Position numbers and translations under genes: made by a program. 45,976 nucleotides of DNA, from the NCBI GenBank assembly GCA_014323785.1, contig JACONJ010000028.1, positions 1-45,976 of the forward strand, read 5' to 3'. The stretch comes from Paracoccaceae bacterium (GTDB lineage: Bacteria; Pseudomonadota; Alphaproteobacteria; Rhodobacterales; Rhodobacteraceae). A model generated the notes under the pieces. It was not told the DNA's origin. It was given only the letters and a program-made list of their open reading frames with translations, and searched no databases. Below, piece after piece: positions 1-8,720 of this stretch; the first letter of the stretch is position 1; each line of letters begins with the position of its first letter.

Positions 1-1157
1 CCCAACGCCCTGCGCAAGACCCAGCCGCGGCTGCTGGCCTATCTGAGTTACATGACCGAACGGCTGCTGCCCATGCGCAGCCTGCTCAAGCCCACTGGTT
101 CCATCTACCTGCACTGTGACCCCACGGCCAGCCATTACCTCAAACTCATGATGGATGCCGTGTTCGGACACAGAAATTTCTTGAATGAGGTTATCTGGTC
201 ATACCGAACCGGCGGTGTCAGCAAGCGTTGGTTTGGACGCAAACACGATGTGCTGCTGTATTATGCGCGGTCGCAAGAAGGCCACGTGTTTCATGTTCAC
301 AAGGAGCGATCCTACAACCGAGACAACAAGCCATATCGATTCAAGGGAGTTGAAGAATTTAAGGACGATGAAGGAAAATGGTACACAATAGCGTCAATGC
401 GCGATGTGTGGGAGATGAACGCGATTGGCAGAACATCAAAGGAACGTCTTGGCTACGCGACGCAGAAGCCCTTGGCATTGCTGGACCGCATCATCCGGGC
501 CAGTTCCAATGAAGGCGATCTGGTGCTGGACCCGTTCTGCGGCTGCGCCACCACCATCGAGGCCGCACACCGCCTGAACCGCCACTGGATCGGCATCGAC
601 ATCGCCATTCACGCCGTCAAGCGCGTGGCCAGGGTGCGCCTGCAGGACAGGCTGGGCCTGACCGAAGGCGTCAATTTCACGATTGAGGGTGTGCCGCACA
701 GCCTGGAAGGCGCACGCGACCTGTGGCAGCGTGACCCGTATCACTTTCAAAAGTGGGCCGTCGAACAGGTTGACGGCTTTGTCACGGCGCGCCGGACGGG
801 CGATGGCGGCATCGACGGGCGACTGTATTTTGACACGGGCGGGGCGGAACTGGCCAGCATGGTGCTGGAGGTGAAGGGCGGTACAAACGTCGGCATCGGC
901 GTGGTGCGCGACCTGCGCGGCGTGCTGGAACGGGAAGATGTTCCAATGGCCGGGCTGATTGTGCTTGAGGGATTGGGGGAACAGAAAGAAACTTCCGCCA
1001 AGAAATGGCGCAGGCGGGCGACCTGGAGGCAGGTGGAGTTCCCTATCCGCGCATGCAGATGCTCACCGTGCAGGACATTCTGGACGGAAAGCGGTTTCAA
1101 ACCCCCTCCATCGCACGCGCACGCGGGGAAGGGCAGCCCAAACTGCCGATGGGATGA
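1..1157 (+). pseudogene. DNA methyltransferase fused to a PD-(D/E)XK nuclease, 5'-truncated by the window and frameshifted
   Basis: The reading frame is open from base 1, so the gene starts outside the window. The visible part begins near the LLKPTGSIYLHCD segment, and the methyltransferase motif I, DPFCGC, starts at base 529. The DPP(Y/F) catalytic motif must lie upstream, which is the beta-class order expected of N6-adenine or N4-cytosine enzymes. A nuclease-like module follows, with GIDG at about 808-819 and the E-V-K of LEVKGG at 868-876, as in Mrr/PD-(D/E)XK enzymes. Near 978-990 (an A-rich stretch) the frame breaks. The family-like tail NFRQEMAQAGDLEAGG continues in another frame to a TGA at 1155-1157, consistent with one missing base. 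The gene ends 31 bases before bchP and is not a native photosynthesis gene. Whether the frameshift is biological or a sequence error cannot be decided here. Confidence 0.8.
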
Positions 1158-1188
1158 AGCCGATAACAACGGACCGGGCAGGAGAAGG

Positions 1189-2373
1189 ATGATGCGTTAC
1201 GATGTTGTCGTTGTGGGCGGGGGCCCGTCGGGGGCAACCGCAGCTGAGGATCTGGCGCGCATGGGCCACACTGTCGCCCTGCTGGACCGGGCCGGACGAA
1301 TTAAGCCTTGTGGCGGTGCGATCCCGCCACGGCTGATTGCAGATTTTGGCATTCCCGAAGATCAGCTTGTCGCCTGTATCACCACCGCGCGGATGATTTC
1401 CCCGACCGGACGGCGGGTGGATATCCCAATCAGAAACGGCTTTGTCGGCATGATCGACCGTGAACATTTTGACGAATTCCTGCGTGACCGCGCCGCCAGG
1501 GCCGGGGCAACCCGCTTTACCGGAACCTTCACCAGAATTGAACGGACCGCAGAGGGGCCAGCCATCATCTATCGCGACAAAGAAGCAAAGCAAGACGGCC
1601 GTATCAACGCCAGGCTGGTGATTGGTGCCGATGGCGCACGGTCCAACGTGGCGCGGCAAGAGGTGCCGGGCGGTCACCGTATCCCTTATGTCATCGCCTA
1701 TCATGAGATCATCGAGGCCCCAGGCCCGCGGGGCGAATACCATCCCGACCGCTGCGATGTGGTCTATGACGGCCGGATCAGTCCGGATTTCTATGGCTGG
1801 GTCTTTCCTCACGGCAAATCCGCCAGCGTCGGCATGGGTTCGATGGCCAGGGATGTGGATTTGAAGCAAGCAACGGCAGATCTTCGCGTCGCCTCGGGGC
1901 TGGAGGATTGCCCGACCATCCGCAAAGAGGGCGCACCGATCCCGCTTCGACCGCTTGTTCGATGGGACAATGGCAAGGATGTTGTCCTGGCGGGCGATGC
2001 GGCGGGGGTTGTCGCGCCGTCCTCGGGTGAAGGAATTTATTACGCCATGGTCGGTGGCCGGGCGGCGGCAACAGCTGCGGTGGCATATCTCGCCTCGGGC
2101 CGGGTGAAAGATCTTCGGGTTGCGCGGAAGCTCTTTATGCGCGAGCACAGGAACGTCTTCAGGATTCTCGGCGCGATGCAGGATGCCTACTACAAATCCG
2201 ATGAACGGCGGGAACGTTTCGTCAGCCTGTGTCATGACATTGATATACAATGCCTGACCTTCGAGGCTTATATGAACAAATCCTTGGTCAAGGCCCGCCC
2301 GCTTGCACATATCAGGATCGGCCTTAAGAATATCGCCCATCTGACAGGTTTGATTTCGGCCACACGCGCATGA
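1189..2373 (+). CDS. bchP: Geranylgeranyl diphosphate/geranylgeranyl-bacteriochlorophyll reductase BchP
   Basis: This 394-residue flavoprotein reduces the geranylgeranyl tail of bacteriochlorophyll a to phytyl, the last step of pigment synthesis. The N-terminus has the FAD-binding DVVVVGGGPSGATAAEDLA fold with GxGxxG. The second FAD motif, VLAGDAAGVVAPSSGEGI, lies near residues 265-285, as in the ChlP/BchP family. GGAGAAGG ends directly before ATG-ATG at 1189/1192 and marks the start. The same frame is open upstream into the broken methyltransferase gene, but that is accidental read-through and not a fusion. The stop overlaps idi by ATGA. In Rhodobacter bchP is preceded by bchG and a pucC-like gene; here those are replaced by the methyltransferase remnant, so a cluster breakpoint lies just upstream. 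Confidence 0.93.
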   Translation: MMRYDVVVVGGGPSGATAAEDLARMGHTVALLDRAGRIKPCGGAIPPRLIADFGIPEDQLVACITTARMISPTGRRVDIPIRNGFVGMIDREHFDEFLRDRAARAGATRFTGTFTRIERTAEGPAIIYRDKEAKQDGRINARLVIGADGARSNVARQEVPGGHRIPYVIAYHEIIEAPGPRGEYHPDRCDVVYDGRISPDFYGWVFPHGKSASVGMGSMARDVDLKQATADLRVASGLEDCPTIRKEGAPIPLRPLVRWDNGKDVVLAGDAAGVVAPSSGEGIYYAMVGGRAAATAAVAYLASGRVKDLRVARKLFMREHRNVFRILGAMQDAYYKSDERRERFVSLCHDIDIQCLTFEAYMNKSLVKARPLAHIRIGLKNIAHLTGLISATRA

Positions 2374-2900
2374 ATGTGGTGATTCCGGCCTGGGTCGATG
2401 GTGTTTTGATCCCTGTGGAAAAACTGGAAGCCCACAGGCGCGGGTTGCGGCACAAGGCGATCTCGGTCTTCCTGATCTGCGAGGGGAAAACCCTGCTGCA
2501 GCGGCGAGCGTTGGGCAAGTATCACACGCCCGGCCTGTGGGCGAATTCCTGCTGTACCCATCCCAATTGGGGTGAGCATGCACTGGATTGCGCCCAGCGC
2601 CGGTTGGAAGAGGAGCTGGGATTACCCAGGCTTCCATTGGAATTCCGCGATCAGGTGGAATACCGTGCCAATGTAAGCAACGGCCTGATCGAGCACGAGG
2701 TTGTGGATATCTTTGTGGGTACTTTACCCCGGGATGTGCAATTCAACCCCGACCCGGTTGAGGTGATGGATACGATCTGGGAGCCCTTGGGGACACTGAC
2801 CGAAACCGTGATGACCCGGCCGGGCAGTTTTACACCATGGCTGCAGGTCTATCTGCGCGATTATTCGGGTGTGATCTTCGGCGATTTGCACCCGGCCTAG
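2370..2900 (+). CDS. idi: Isopentenyl-diphosphate delta-isomerase (type I)
   Basis: This 176-residue Nudix-fold enzyme interconverts isopentenyl and dimethylallyl diphosphate, which supplies carotenoids and the bacteriochlorophyll tail. The active-site region GLWANSCCTHPNWGE (catalytic Cys) and the Nudix-like RRLEEELG are both present, and the length matches the Rhodobacter protein (about 176). The ATG overlaps the bchP stop in an ATGA, so the two genes are translationally coupled. The bchP-idi order is that of Rhodobacter photosynthesis clusters. It is the last plus-strand gene before the convergent puf operon and the dxs remnant. Confidence 0.93.
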   Translation: MNVVIPAWVDGVLIPVEKLEAHRRGLRHKAISVFLICEGKTLLQRRALGKYHTPGLWANSCCTHPNWGEHALDCAQRRLEEELGLPRLPLEFRDQVEYRANVSNGLIEHEVVDIFVGTLPRDVQFNPDPVEVMDTIWEPLGTLTETVMTRPGSFTPWLQVYLRDYSGVIFGDLHPA

Positions 2901-3300
2901 AGGGGTGCCTCGGTGCTTGGGATTTGTCGCTGCACCCGGGTTTATGCGCGGCTTTTTCCTGGAAATCCGCGGTTTCAACGCCAAGCGCATTCAGTGCCGT
3001 CCGGGCGATGTTCTGCGTTGTCAGCCCCGTATTGGCATACATGTCGCCTGGGCCCGCCACAGATCGATGAACAGGTTCGGCAGGGTCATGGTGCGAACGG
3101 CCAGGTCGCCGCGATCAAGGTACCCCGAAGCAGCCAAATGGTGCAAAACCAGCCCGAAGCCCAAGGCCGAGCTCTGCCCGATTACGATCCGTACCTGATG
3201 ATCGGTGACCAGCCAGCCGCTACAGCCAGATCAATGTCGAGCGGTTTTGTGTAGTGCACTGTGGCCGCAGGTGACTGACACGCCCCTGGCTTCGCCCACT
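2890..3300 (-). pseudogene. dxs: Decayed 3' remnant of dxs (1-deoxy-D-xylulose-5-phosphate synthase)
   Basis: No intact gene lies between idi and pufC. On the minus strand, three frames read in turn give C-terminal DXS sequence: EARGVSVT near 3293, KPLDIDL near 3240, GFGLVLHHLAASGYLD then AVRTMTLPNLFID near 3150-3065, and after an apparent 2-base insertion DMYANTGLTTQNIARTALN near 3045-2985. DXS proteins end with exactly this order (ARGVSVTVADARFAKPLD, GGFG, LPD.FI, MY..AGL). At least two frameshifts and the loss of about 80% of the gene make it non-functional. In Rhodobacter dxs directly follows the puf structural genes on the same strand, as here behind pufC. The recognition is by eye from the family pattern. 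Confidence 0.72.
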
Positions 3301-3356
3301 TTCAGGTTTATGATCGCGCCCCCACCAAAACTTTGGTAAGCTGTGTTCTGGTTTGG

Positions 3357-4496
3357 TTACTCAGGCGCGACCTCATTAAAGGCACTGTAGTCATACTCGC
3401 CGCTGGTTGAGGCCAATTCGGGCCAATTTTGGATAACGTTCAACCCTTCCATCGGACGCTGATAACCTTGGTGGCATGTGCGGCAGGCGACCAGCGGCGG
3501 GTCGGCATGAACTGGCCCAAGGCGTTTCGGCGGATACACATCCCCAAGCGGGATCAGATAGACTTCGTTCAGCTCTTGTACCATCTGGATGCCAAGGCTG
3601 GCGGTGGACCATTGCGGCGTCACCTGCGCACCATCATAGAAGGCACGGCTATTGTGGCAGAAGGTGCAGTTCACGCCCAGGGAATTCGAGATGTAATTCA
3701 TAAAGGCGTAGGTCCGCTCGGCCTGCTGGATCAGCGGATCACCGGGCAGGTTTTGAACCCGCGGTTCCAGATCGTGAACGCTGATGCGCTCATAATCCAG
3801 AAGGTAGGTTTCCAGGTAATCCGATGGCAGAGAGGTAAAGTTTGACGTCATTGTTACGCGGTTCTGGTTAGCCGACCAGCCCGCCATTGCCTCGTTCACC
3901 GGGGAAATGCGAAACCAAATGTTGTTTGGCACATTCCGGCCTCGGTGACAGGTGTAACACGTCACCCCGATCTGGGTGTTCGCGTTGACATGAATGTCCC
4001 AGTTCTGGTTGATGTTCTGGGTCATTTGCAGCATCGAGCGGGCAACGATCTTGGTATAGAGATCGTCGCTGGCATACTCGCCTTCAGCCGCCCCCGCGTG
4101 GCAGTAGGCACAGCCCTGATCGGGAGCCACCCACAGCGTCATCGCATTCATCAGGCGGTTGAAATTCGCGTCGGTCAGACCACCCAGAACCTGCACATTC
4201 TCATAGATGTCACCGGCCAGATCTTCCCCCGGTTCTGGTACAAAGGGCTCATCAGTGTAATAGTCGGCCACGGTGGGATCGCCTGTTCGCAAGTCAGCCG
4301 CGAATTCCGGCACATACATCGCCGTTCCGCGCGGGCCGGTCTGCATGCTGTGTGTCGGAAATGGCTGACCCAATCCGATGACGAGGATCGCGGCAAAAAT
4401 TGCCGCCCCCGTGGTCCCCAGAAGGATCACAAGACCCTTCAGTCCGGTCGGATTGTCCTTGTTCCATTGATCATACCATTTGGGCCGGATGGTCAT
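3357..4496 (-). CDS. pufC: Photosynthetic reaction centre tetraheme cytochrome c subunit PufC
   Basis: This 379-residue periplasmic electron donor re-reduces the photo-oxidised special pair. Four CxxCH heme sites are present at about residues 129-133 (CAYCH), 180-184 (CYTCH), 277-281 (CTFCH) and 338-342 (CRTCH). A hydrophobic segment at about 20-42 exports the protein and probably stays as an uncleaved membrane anchor, because no lipobox cysteine is seen. The ATG overlaps the end of pufM by four bases. It is the last intact gene of the puf operon. Four hemes fit Roseobacter-type and Blastochloris-type PufC, and argue against Rhodobacter sphaeroides/capsulatus, which use PufX in place of PufC. 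Confidence 0.95.
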   Translation of the reverse strand: MTIRPKWYDQWNKDNPTGLKGLVILLGTTGAAIFAAILVIGLGQPFPTHSMQTGPRGTAMYVPEFAADLRTGDPTVADYYTDEPFVPEPGEDLAGDIYENVQVLGGLTDANFNRLMNAMTLWVAPDQGCAYCHAGAAEGEYASDDLYTKIVARSMLQMTQNINQNWDIHVNANTQIGVTCYTCHRGRNVPNNIWFRISPVNEAMAGWSANQNRVTMTSNFTSLPSDYLETYLLDYERISVHDLEPRVQNLPGDPLIQQAERTYAFMNYISNSLGVNCTFCHNSRAFYDGAQVTPQWSTASLGIQMVQELNEVYLIPLGDVYPPKRLGPVHADPPLVACRTCHQGYQRPMEGLNVIQNWPELASTSGEYDYSAFNEVAPE

Positions 4497-5491
4497 TGTG
4501 CTGCCTCCTGGCCAATGAAGCTTTCGTAGCTGCCGTAGGCCTCATAGCCGTAGGGCTCAAGGTATTCGGGCGCGAAATTGTGCTCAACCGCCCAAAGGAA
4601 CCAGTTATCAACCACCGTTCCGGTCAGCAGAATGCCGATCCCGCCGGTGATGGGCGTGAGCACGGCAAACCACCAGGCCCAGCGGTGAATCCCTTCCATC
4701 GTGGCGTTGAACCCCATGGTCCAGCGCCAGAACAGGGCAGCCCGTTCAGACGCCGTGCCACGGTCATATATCTGTTCCAACTCCCGATCACCGCCAAAGC
4801 GAGTCACGGCCAGAATCGTGGCACCATGCATCGCGAACAGAAGCGTGGAACCATAGAGGAAGACGATCGAAAGACAGTGGAAGGGGTTGTAATAAAGGTT
4901 GCCGTAACGAATCGAAAAGGCTGTTGTCCAATCCAAGTGCGGGAAAATCCCGTAGGGCACCGCCTCAGACCAACTGCCCATCAGGATCGGCCGGAAGAGA
5001 CCCAGGACAAGGAACAGCCAGATCGCGCTAAGGAAGGCCCATGCGATGTGCTTGCCCATCTTGTGATCAACCGCGAGGAGATAGACCCTTAGCCACCAGG
5101 TCATCACCGAGACCAGAAGGAAGAAACTGGCAATGATATACCAGCCACCATCATTGAGCGGCGGCATCCTAAGACCATGTTCCGGGCCCGGCGGTTCTAG
5201 GGCCAGCCAGAAGAGTTGGCGGATAAATTCGGGGATCGACCAGCCAACCTGTGCCAGCATGTTCAACCCCACGATGTTCAACCACAGCACCCCGGTGGCC
5301 AAGCTGACCGCCCCGGCCCAGCCCAGATAGATCGGGCCCAGCTGGGCATTTCCAACCCAACCGATAAGAGTTGAAAAACTGGCTGTGGTGGTGCGCTCTT
5401 GTGCCATGCGGTTTTCATTGTCCATCCCCATCTCGGGTGGCCCCTGAACCTGCACCTGGGTGAAGATGTTCTGATATTCAAAATAGGCCAT
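4493..5491 (-). CDS. pufM: Photosynthetic reaction centre M subunit
   Basis: This 332-residue protein has five transmembrane helices and forms the core heterodimer of the type-II reaction centre with PufL, binding bacteriochlorophyll, bacteriopheophytin, QA and the non-heme iron. Family hallmarks are [19 protein letters not shown] near residues 38-56, [51 protein letters not shown] with the special-pair and iron histidines, and [14 protein letters not shown] near the C-terminus. Its ATG lies inside the 3' end of pufL, so the start is probably coupled to pufL termination; a G-rich stretch just upstream could act as ribosome binding site. The pufC start overlaps its stop. Confidence 0.96.
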   Translation of the reverse strand: MAYFEYQNIFTQVQVQGPPEMGMDNENRMAQERTTTASFSTLIGWVGNAQLGPIYLGWAGAVSLATGVLWLNIVGLNMLAQVGWSIPEFIRQLFWLALEPPGPEHGLRMPPLNDGGWYIIASFFLLVSVMTWWLRVYLLAVDHKMGKHIAWAFLSAIWLFLVLGLFRPILMGSWSEAVPYGIFPHLDWTTAFSIRYGNLYYNPFHCLSIVFLYGSTLLFAMHGATILAVTRFGGDRELEQIYDRGTASERAALFWRWTMGFNATMEGIHRWAWWFAVLTPITGGIGILLTGTVVDNWFLWAVEHNFAPEYLEPYGYEAYGSYESFIGQEAAQ

Positions 5492-6395
5492 CGTTTACTC
5501 CCCCCCCCACCAAGACGGGTGCATTTGTGCCATACGAGGTCGCCCCGGTGCTGTCATGAACAATGCCCTGATCCGGCCAGATCGGCAGGTCAAGCCACCA
5601 GTTCCACCACTCCGGCCAGCCATTCGTCCAGACCGGGCCCGAGATGATGATGCAGATCGCCGACCAGAACCCGGCATTCAGTGCCAGCAGCAGCCCCACA
5701 CGGTGAATACCAAGAGTGCCGACCGAGTAACCGATGAAATCCCGGAAGAAGGTATCTTCGTGATCCGGTGTCCTGGCCTCTTCACCCTTGGGCGGGTTGG
5801 CCGCCGACAGAATCAGGCCACCATGCAGGGCCAAGGCCAGCGTGGTTGCAAAGAAGAAGCTGACCGCGATCATATGCGCCGGGTTGTAGTGGAAGTGCAG
5901 GTACGAATAGCCGACGTTTGACACCCAATCGAGGTGGCTGAAGATGCCGTATGGAAATCCGTGCCCCCATGCCCCCAGCAGAAGCGGGCGGAAGACCACA
6001 AGTGTAACATAGGCAAAGATCGCAACGCCAAATGCGAAGGGCACATGATAACCCATGCCCAGTTTGCGGCAAATCTCAACCTCGCGCAGGGCCCAGGACA
6101 CGAACGCCCCGACTGCACAGAAGGTGATGATTTGCCAAAGCCCGCCTTCAAGAAGCGGTGCCATGCTAAGACCATATCTCAAATCCGGTGGTGCAATGCT
6201 GATCGTCCAGGGGTTGAACGTACCCTGCATGGCAGCACCCCAGAAAATGAGGATCGTGCCAAGAAGCGCAAAGAATGCCGTTGTCACCCCGAAGAAGCCT
6301 ACATAGAATGGTCCCACCCAGAAATCGAACAGATCGCCGCCTATCAGCGTTCCTCCGCGCACACGATACTTTCTTTCAAAGCTCAACAAAGCCAT
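5478..6395 (-). CDS. pufL: Photosynthetic reaction centre L subunit with an extended C-terminus
   Basis: The start [20 protein letters not shown], the [15 protein letters not shown] and [16 protein letters not shown] segments, and [18 protein letters not shown] identify the L subunit, which carries QB and half of the special pair. The 305 residues exceed the roughly 280 typical of the family. After the usual end near [11 protein letters not shown], about 30 more residues run to a stop inside pufM. The last residues depend on a run of nine Gs (plus-strand Cs 5500-5508). With eight Gs the gene would end at a TAA a few bases before the pufM ATG. The tail is either a lineage-specific extension or partly a run-length artefact; the core assignment is unaffected. 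Confidence 0.94.
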   Translation of the reverse strand: MALLSFERKYRVRGGTLIGGDLFDFWVGPFYVGFFGVTTAFFALLGTILIFWGAAMQGTFNPWTISIAPPDLRYGLSMAPLLEGGLWQIITFCAVGAFVSWALREVEICRKLGMGYHVPFAFGVAIFAYVTLVVFRPLLLGAWGHGFPYGIFSHLDWVSNVGYSYLHFHYNPAHMIAVSFFFATTLALALHGGLILSAANPPKGEEARTPDHEDTFFRDFIGYSVGTLGIHRVGLLLALNAGFWSAICIIISGPVWTNGWPEWWNWWLDLPIWPDQGIVHDSTGATSYGTNAPVLVGGGVNDGLF

Positions 6396-6450
6396 GTGTC
6401 TGTCTCCGCGTTTGGTGGCCTGGCCCCCAGGGGCAGCGAAGCCGTCGCAA

Positions 6451-6492
6451 CTATCGTCTCGATAGCTGCGGGCGATGCGAGACGCCCGCAGC
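6451..6492 (-). promoter_or_regulatory. Tandem stem-loops between pufA and pufL
   Basis: Two perfect hairpins lie in the 148-base gap between pufA and pufL. One has a 6-bp stem, CTATCG/CGATAG, with a 3-base loop (6451-6465). The other has a 10-bp GC-rich stem, GCTGCGGGCG/CGCCCGCAGC, with an 8-base loop (6465-6492). In Rhodobacter, hairpins at this place protect the 3' end of the pufBA mRNA and so give an excess of light-harvesting over reaction-centre protein. The same role is inferred here. There is no U-run, so these are not simple terminators. Confidence 0.75.
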
Positions 6493-6543
6493 GGTTTTGT
6501 TGTTCAGGTCAAGGGAGGATACCGGACCCGGCCCTCCGACCGA

Positions 6544-6705
6544 TCACATTCCGCCAGCTGCTGCAGCCGCGCTCTCAAACCAGTTGAGACCGCTCGACAG
6601 AACCACCAAGTGGATCATCGCTGCCAGCAGAAAGAGGAACACGCCCTGTGCCACGAAAACGCGGCGCGGGTCAAAGATGAGCCAGATCTTATAGAACTTT
6701 GCCAT
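6544..6705 (-). CDS. pufA: Light-harvesting complex 1 alpha subunit
   Basis: This 53-residue antenna polypeptide begins [20 protein letters not shown] and has one transmembrane helix. The helix holds the bacteriochlorophyll-ligating histidine ([11 protein letters not shown]), followed by NWF and an alanine/glycine-rich tail. This is the classic LH1-alpha pattern. It forms the ring around the reaction centre together with PufB. The pufB stop lies 12 bases upstream, and stem-loops follow the stop. The coordinates were read directly, because the gene is shorter than most gene-calling thresholds. Confidence 0.96.
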   Translation of the reverse strand: MAKFYKIWLIFDPRRVFVAQGVFLFLLAAMIHLVVLSSGLNWFESAAAAAGGM

Positions 6706-6717
6706 ATCCCGGGCTCC

Positions 6718-6870
6718 TCAACCGAACCAGGGGCGCCAGATATACGTGGCGATATGGGCTGCGAGGGCGATGCTGGCAAAGAGCCATAGCCCGCTCATAT
6801 ACACCGCGTGCAGCTCCTGCGCCTGCTCGTCGGTCAGACCTGTGAAAGACAGGTCAGAATTATCAGTCAT
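6718..6870 (-). CDS. pufB: Light-harvesting complex 1 beta subunit
   Basis: This 50-residue antenna polypeptide has the LH1-beta features [20 protein letters not shown], a single membrane helix with the bacteriochlorophyll histidine in [11 protein letters not shown], and the RPWFG end. AGGAG lies immediately upstream of the ATG at 6870, a strong ribosome binding site that suits a protein needed in large amounts. It sits between pufQ and pufA in the standard operon order. Confidence 0.96.
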   Translation of the reverse strand: MTDNSDLSFTGLTDEQAQELHAVYMSGLWLFASIALAAHIATYIWRPWFG

Positions 6871-6983
6871 ATCTCCTCCAGACGTTTGACTGATGCCGCA
6901 AACCCTGCGGCCGGGCCCCGGCAGAGCCTCATTGCCCTACCGGCCATCACCACCCGGCTTGCGCCGGAAAGCGACGTCTTAAC

Positions 6984-7001
6984 GCCCCTTCTTCAAGGGG
7001 C
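6984..7001 (-). promoter_or_regulatory. Stem-loop between pufQ and pufB
   Basis: A perfect 7-bp stem, GCCCCTT/AAGGGGC, with a 4-base loop lies 16 bases after the pufQ stop, and flanking bases extend the pairing imperfectly. It has no following U-run. In Rhodobacter the pufQ-pufB interval is a site of RNA processing that separates the unstable pufQ part from the stable pufBA message. A similar role is inferred from the position. Confidence 0.55.
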
Positions 7002-7017
7002 AAGTCGTCCCGGACCG

Positions 7018-7236
7018 TCAGGCCGAGAAGATCATGGGCGTGATGATCCGCGCCTGGCTCCAGGCACGGGACATGGGCCCCTTGTTTGTCATCGTTCCGC
7101 CCCGCAAGGCCGACAGTACCCAGGCCAGAACTGCCAGGGGTAAAGCCGCTAGGAAGATGATCCCGAAATAGATCATAAACTCTGTCCGTGGCGGCTTGTG
7201 CCGGGTGACGGGTGTGTCTGAGGTGTAATCGGTCAT
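7018..7236 (-). CDS. pufQ: PufQ, bacteriochlorophyll-related assembly factor
   Basis: This 72-residue membrane protein matches PufQ in length and layout: a short polar N-terminus, [20 protein letters not shown] as the start of one transmembrane helix, then [18 protein letters not shown] at the C-terminus, similar to Rhodobacter PufQ (ARAWREAGEITPEIF). PufQ is linked to bacteriochlorophyll synthesis and photosystem assembly, but its biochemical role is not settled. The ATG overlaps the bchZ stop by four bases, so pufQ is coupled to bchZ and the puf genes lie in a superoperon with crtEF-bchCXYZ. Confidence 0.92.
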   Translation of the reverse strand: MTDYTSDTPVTRHKPPRTEFMIYFGIIFLAALPLAVLAWVLSALRGGTMTNKGPMSRAWSQARIITPMIFSA

Positions 7237-8720
7237 GCACCTCTCCCTTCATCTGAAGTTGCAAGCGTTAGATCGTCCGGCGCAAGTGCGGCGACGGTTT
7301 CACGCACCACGCGCTCATTTCCCTGTTCCAGTGCCGATTTCTCGGCGGCGTCGCGCAGGGTTTTGGCAGCGGAAATGCGGGTCAGAATCGGGTGGTTCTT
7401 GACGATCCTGTCCAGAAGTGCCTGGGCGTCGGCATCCCAAGGGAAATCACGGCGCAGAGTTGTTGGCGTGGCGGCTGTGCTGTCCATGTCGCTGCCCAAA
7501 GGCAAGATGTGGAAGAGCGCGTCAAACAGGCCGTTGCAGACCTCTTGCAGCAGATAGGTCGCGCCAGCATAGCCCATAAAGGGCGTACCCGTGGCCCGCC
7601 GGATGGCCGCGCCGGGGAAACTGGCGGGGATGAATGCCGGGCTGGGGCCGTGACCCTTGCACATCTCAGCCAAGTACATCTTCTCATTGATCGAGCCCAT
7701 CAGAACCAGGGGTTTGGCGCGACGGACAAGTGCCCTCACCTCTTCATTATTGGTCTTCTTCCCGGCCACGCGGGCGACGGCAAAAGCGCAGGGCAGACCC
7801 AGATCGTTTTCCAGGAAATGTCGGACACCCCGGGTATAAGTTTCATTCGCCACAATGCCAAAGCTGGCCGTGGCGAAGAAATCCTGCGTGACGGACCTCC
7901 ACAAATCCCAGACCGGTTTGATGGTTGAGTGTTTCTCTTGCGCTATGAAGGGTTCGGGGTCGATATTCAGAATCTCACCCAGGGCCCGCAGGAATTTGGT
8001 GGTGCTTTCAACGCCGATCGGGGCCTGCAGGTACGGCTTACCCAGCATCTCACACAGGCCGCGGCCGAATTCACGATACATGCAGATATTCACATCCGAA
8101 TTCACCAAGTTCCGCATCTCAGCCAAATGGCTGCCAAGTGGCATTACCATGTTAACTTCGGCACCAATCCCTTCGACCAAGCGCCGAATCTCGGCCAAAT
8201 CCGAGTGCATGTTGAACGTGCCATACATTGGGCCAAGAATGTTCACGCGCGGGGCCGCGCCTTCCTTGCGCGTCTTCCCAGGCGGCATCCGGCCTTTTGT
8301 CATGCCGAACTCAGTGAAAATCCAGGTCATCGCGCGGTCAGCACTTTCCCACTGATCCTCATCGATCGTGCGCGGCAGGAAACGCTGGATCGAGGTGCCT
8401 TGCGGCGTCACGCCGCCACCGATCATCTCGGCGATGGAGCCAGTGACGACAACAGAGGGACACGCGGGGTCAAGCGTACCCCAGGCGCGCTTCATTGCAC
8501 CCTCGGTGCCATCGCGGCCCAGCTCCTCCTCGGCCAGGCCTGTCACAACGATGGGCAACTCGTGCGGCGGCAAACCGTCGGTGTAGTGCAGAACCGACGT
8601 CACCGGCAGGTTCTCACAGCCGACCGGGCCATCAATTATCACCTGCAGGCCTTTCACGGCCGTGAAGGCATAGACGGCACCCCAGTATCCCCCGGCGCGG
8701 TCATGATCCTGGATCAGCAT
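7233..8720 (-). CDS. bchZ: Chlorophyllide a reductase subunit BchZ
   Basis: This 495-residue protein is the beta-like component of the nitrogenase-related chlorophyllide a reductase (BchXYZ), which reduces the B-ring of chlorophyllide to give the bacteriochlorin. It starts [19 protein letters not shown] with [19 protein letters not shown] next; Cys35 is a likely cluster or cofactor ligand. [14 protein letters not shown] and [18 protein letters not shown] are also typical. A longer frame exists upstream, but the 1-base overlap with bchY (TGATG at 8722-8718) fixes the start at 8720. Its stop overlaps the pufQ start. Confidence 0.95.
   Translation of the reverse strand: MLIQDHDRAGGYWGAVYAFTAVKGLQVIIDGPVGCENLPVTSVLHYTDGLPPHELPIVVTGLAEEELGRDGTEGAMKRAWGTLDPACPSVVVTGSIAEMIGGGVTPQGTSIQRFLPRTIDEDQWESADRAMTWIFTEFGMTKGRMPPGKTRKEGAAPRVNILGPMYGTFNMHSDLAEIRRLVEGIGAEVNMVMPLGSHLAEMRNLVNSDVNICMYREFGRGLCEMLGKPYLQAPIGVESTTKFLRALGEILNIDPEPFIAQEKHSTIKPVWDLWRSVTQDFFATASFGIVANETYTRGVRHFLENDLGLPCAFAVARVAGKKTNNEEVRALVRRAKPLVLMGSINEKMYLAEMCKGHGPSPAFIPASFPGAAIRRATGTPFMGYAGATYLLQEVCNGLFDALFHILPLGSDMDSTAATPTTLRRDFPWDADAQALLDRIVKNHPILTRISAAKTLRDAAEKSALEQGNERVVRETVAALAPDDLTLATSDEGRGA

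Noticed and set aside
52-2373. A single 773-codon frame that looks like a methyltransferase-BchP fusion protein
   Set aside because: The methyltransferase tail is in another frame and ends at 1157, and bchP has its own ribosome binding site and ATG at 1189. The joined frame is an accident of the frameshift.
1063-2637. A 524-codon open frame on the minus strand across bchP and idi
   Set aside because: It is antisense to two well-identified genes, has no recognisable domains and shows the composition of a shadow frame in GC-rich DNA.
2905-3254. Plus-strand open frames after idi
   Set aside because: The protein evidence lies on the other strand (DXS pieces); the plus-strand frames have no family resemblance.
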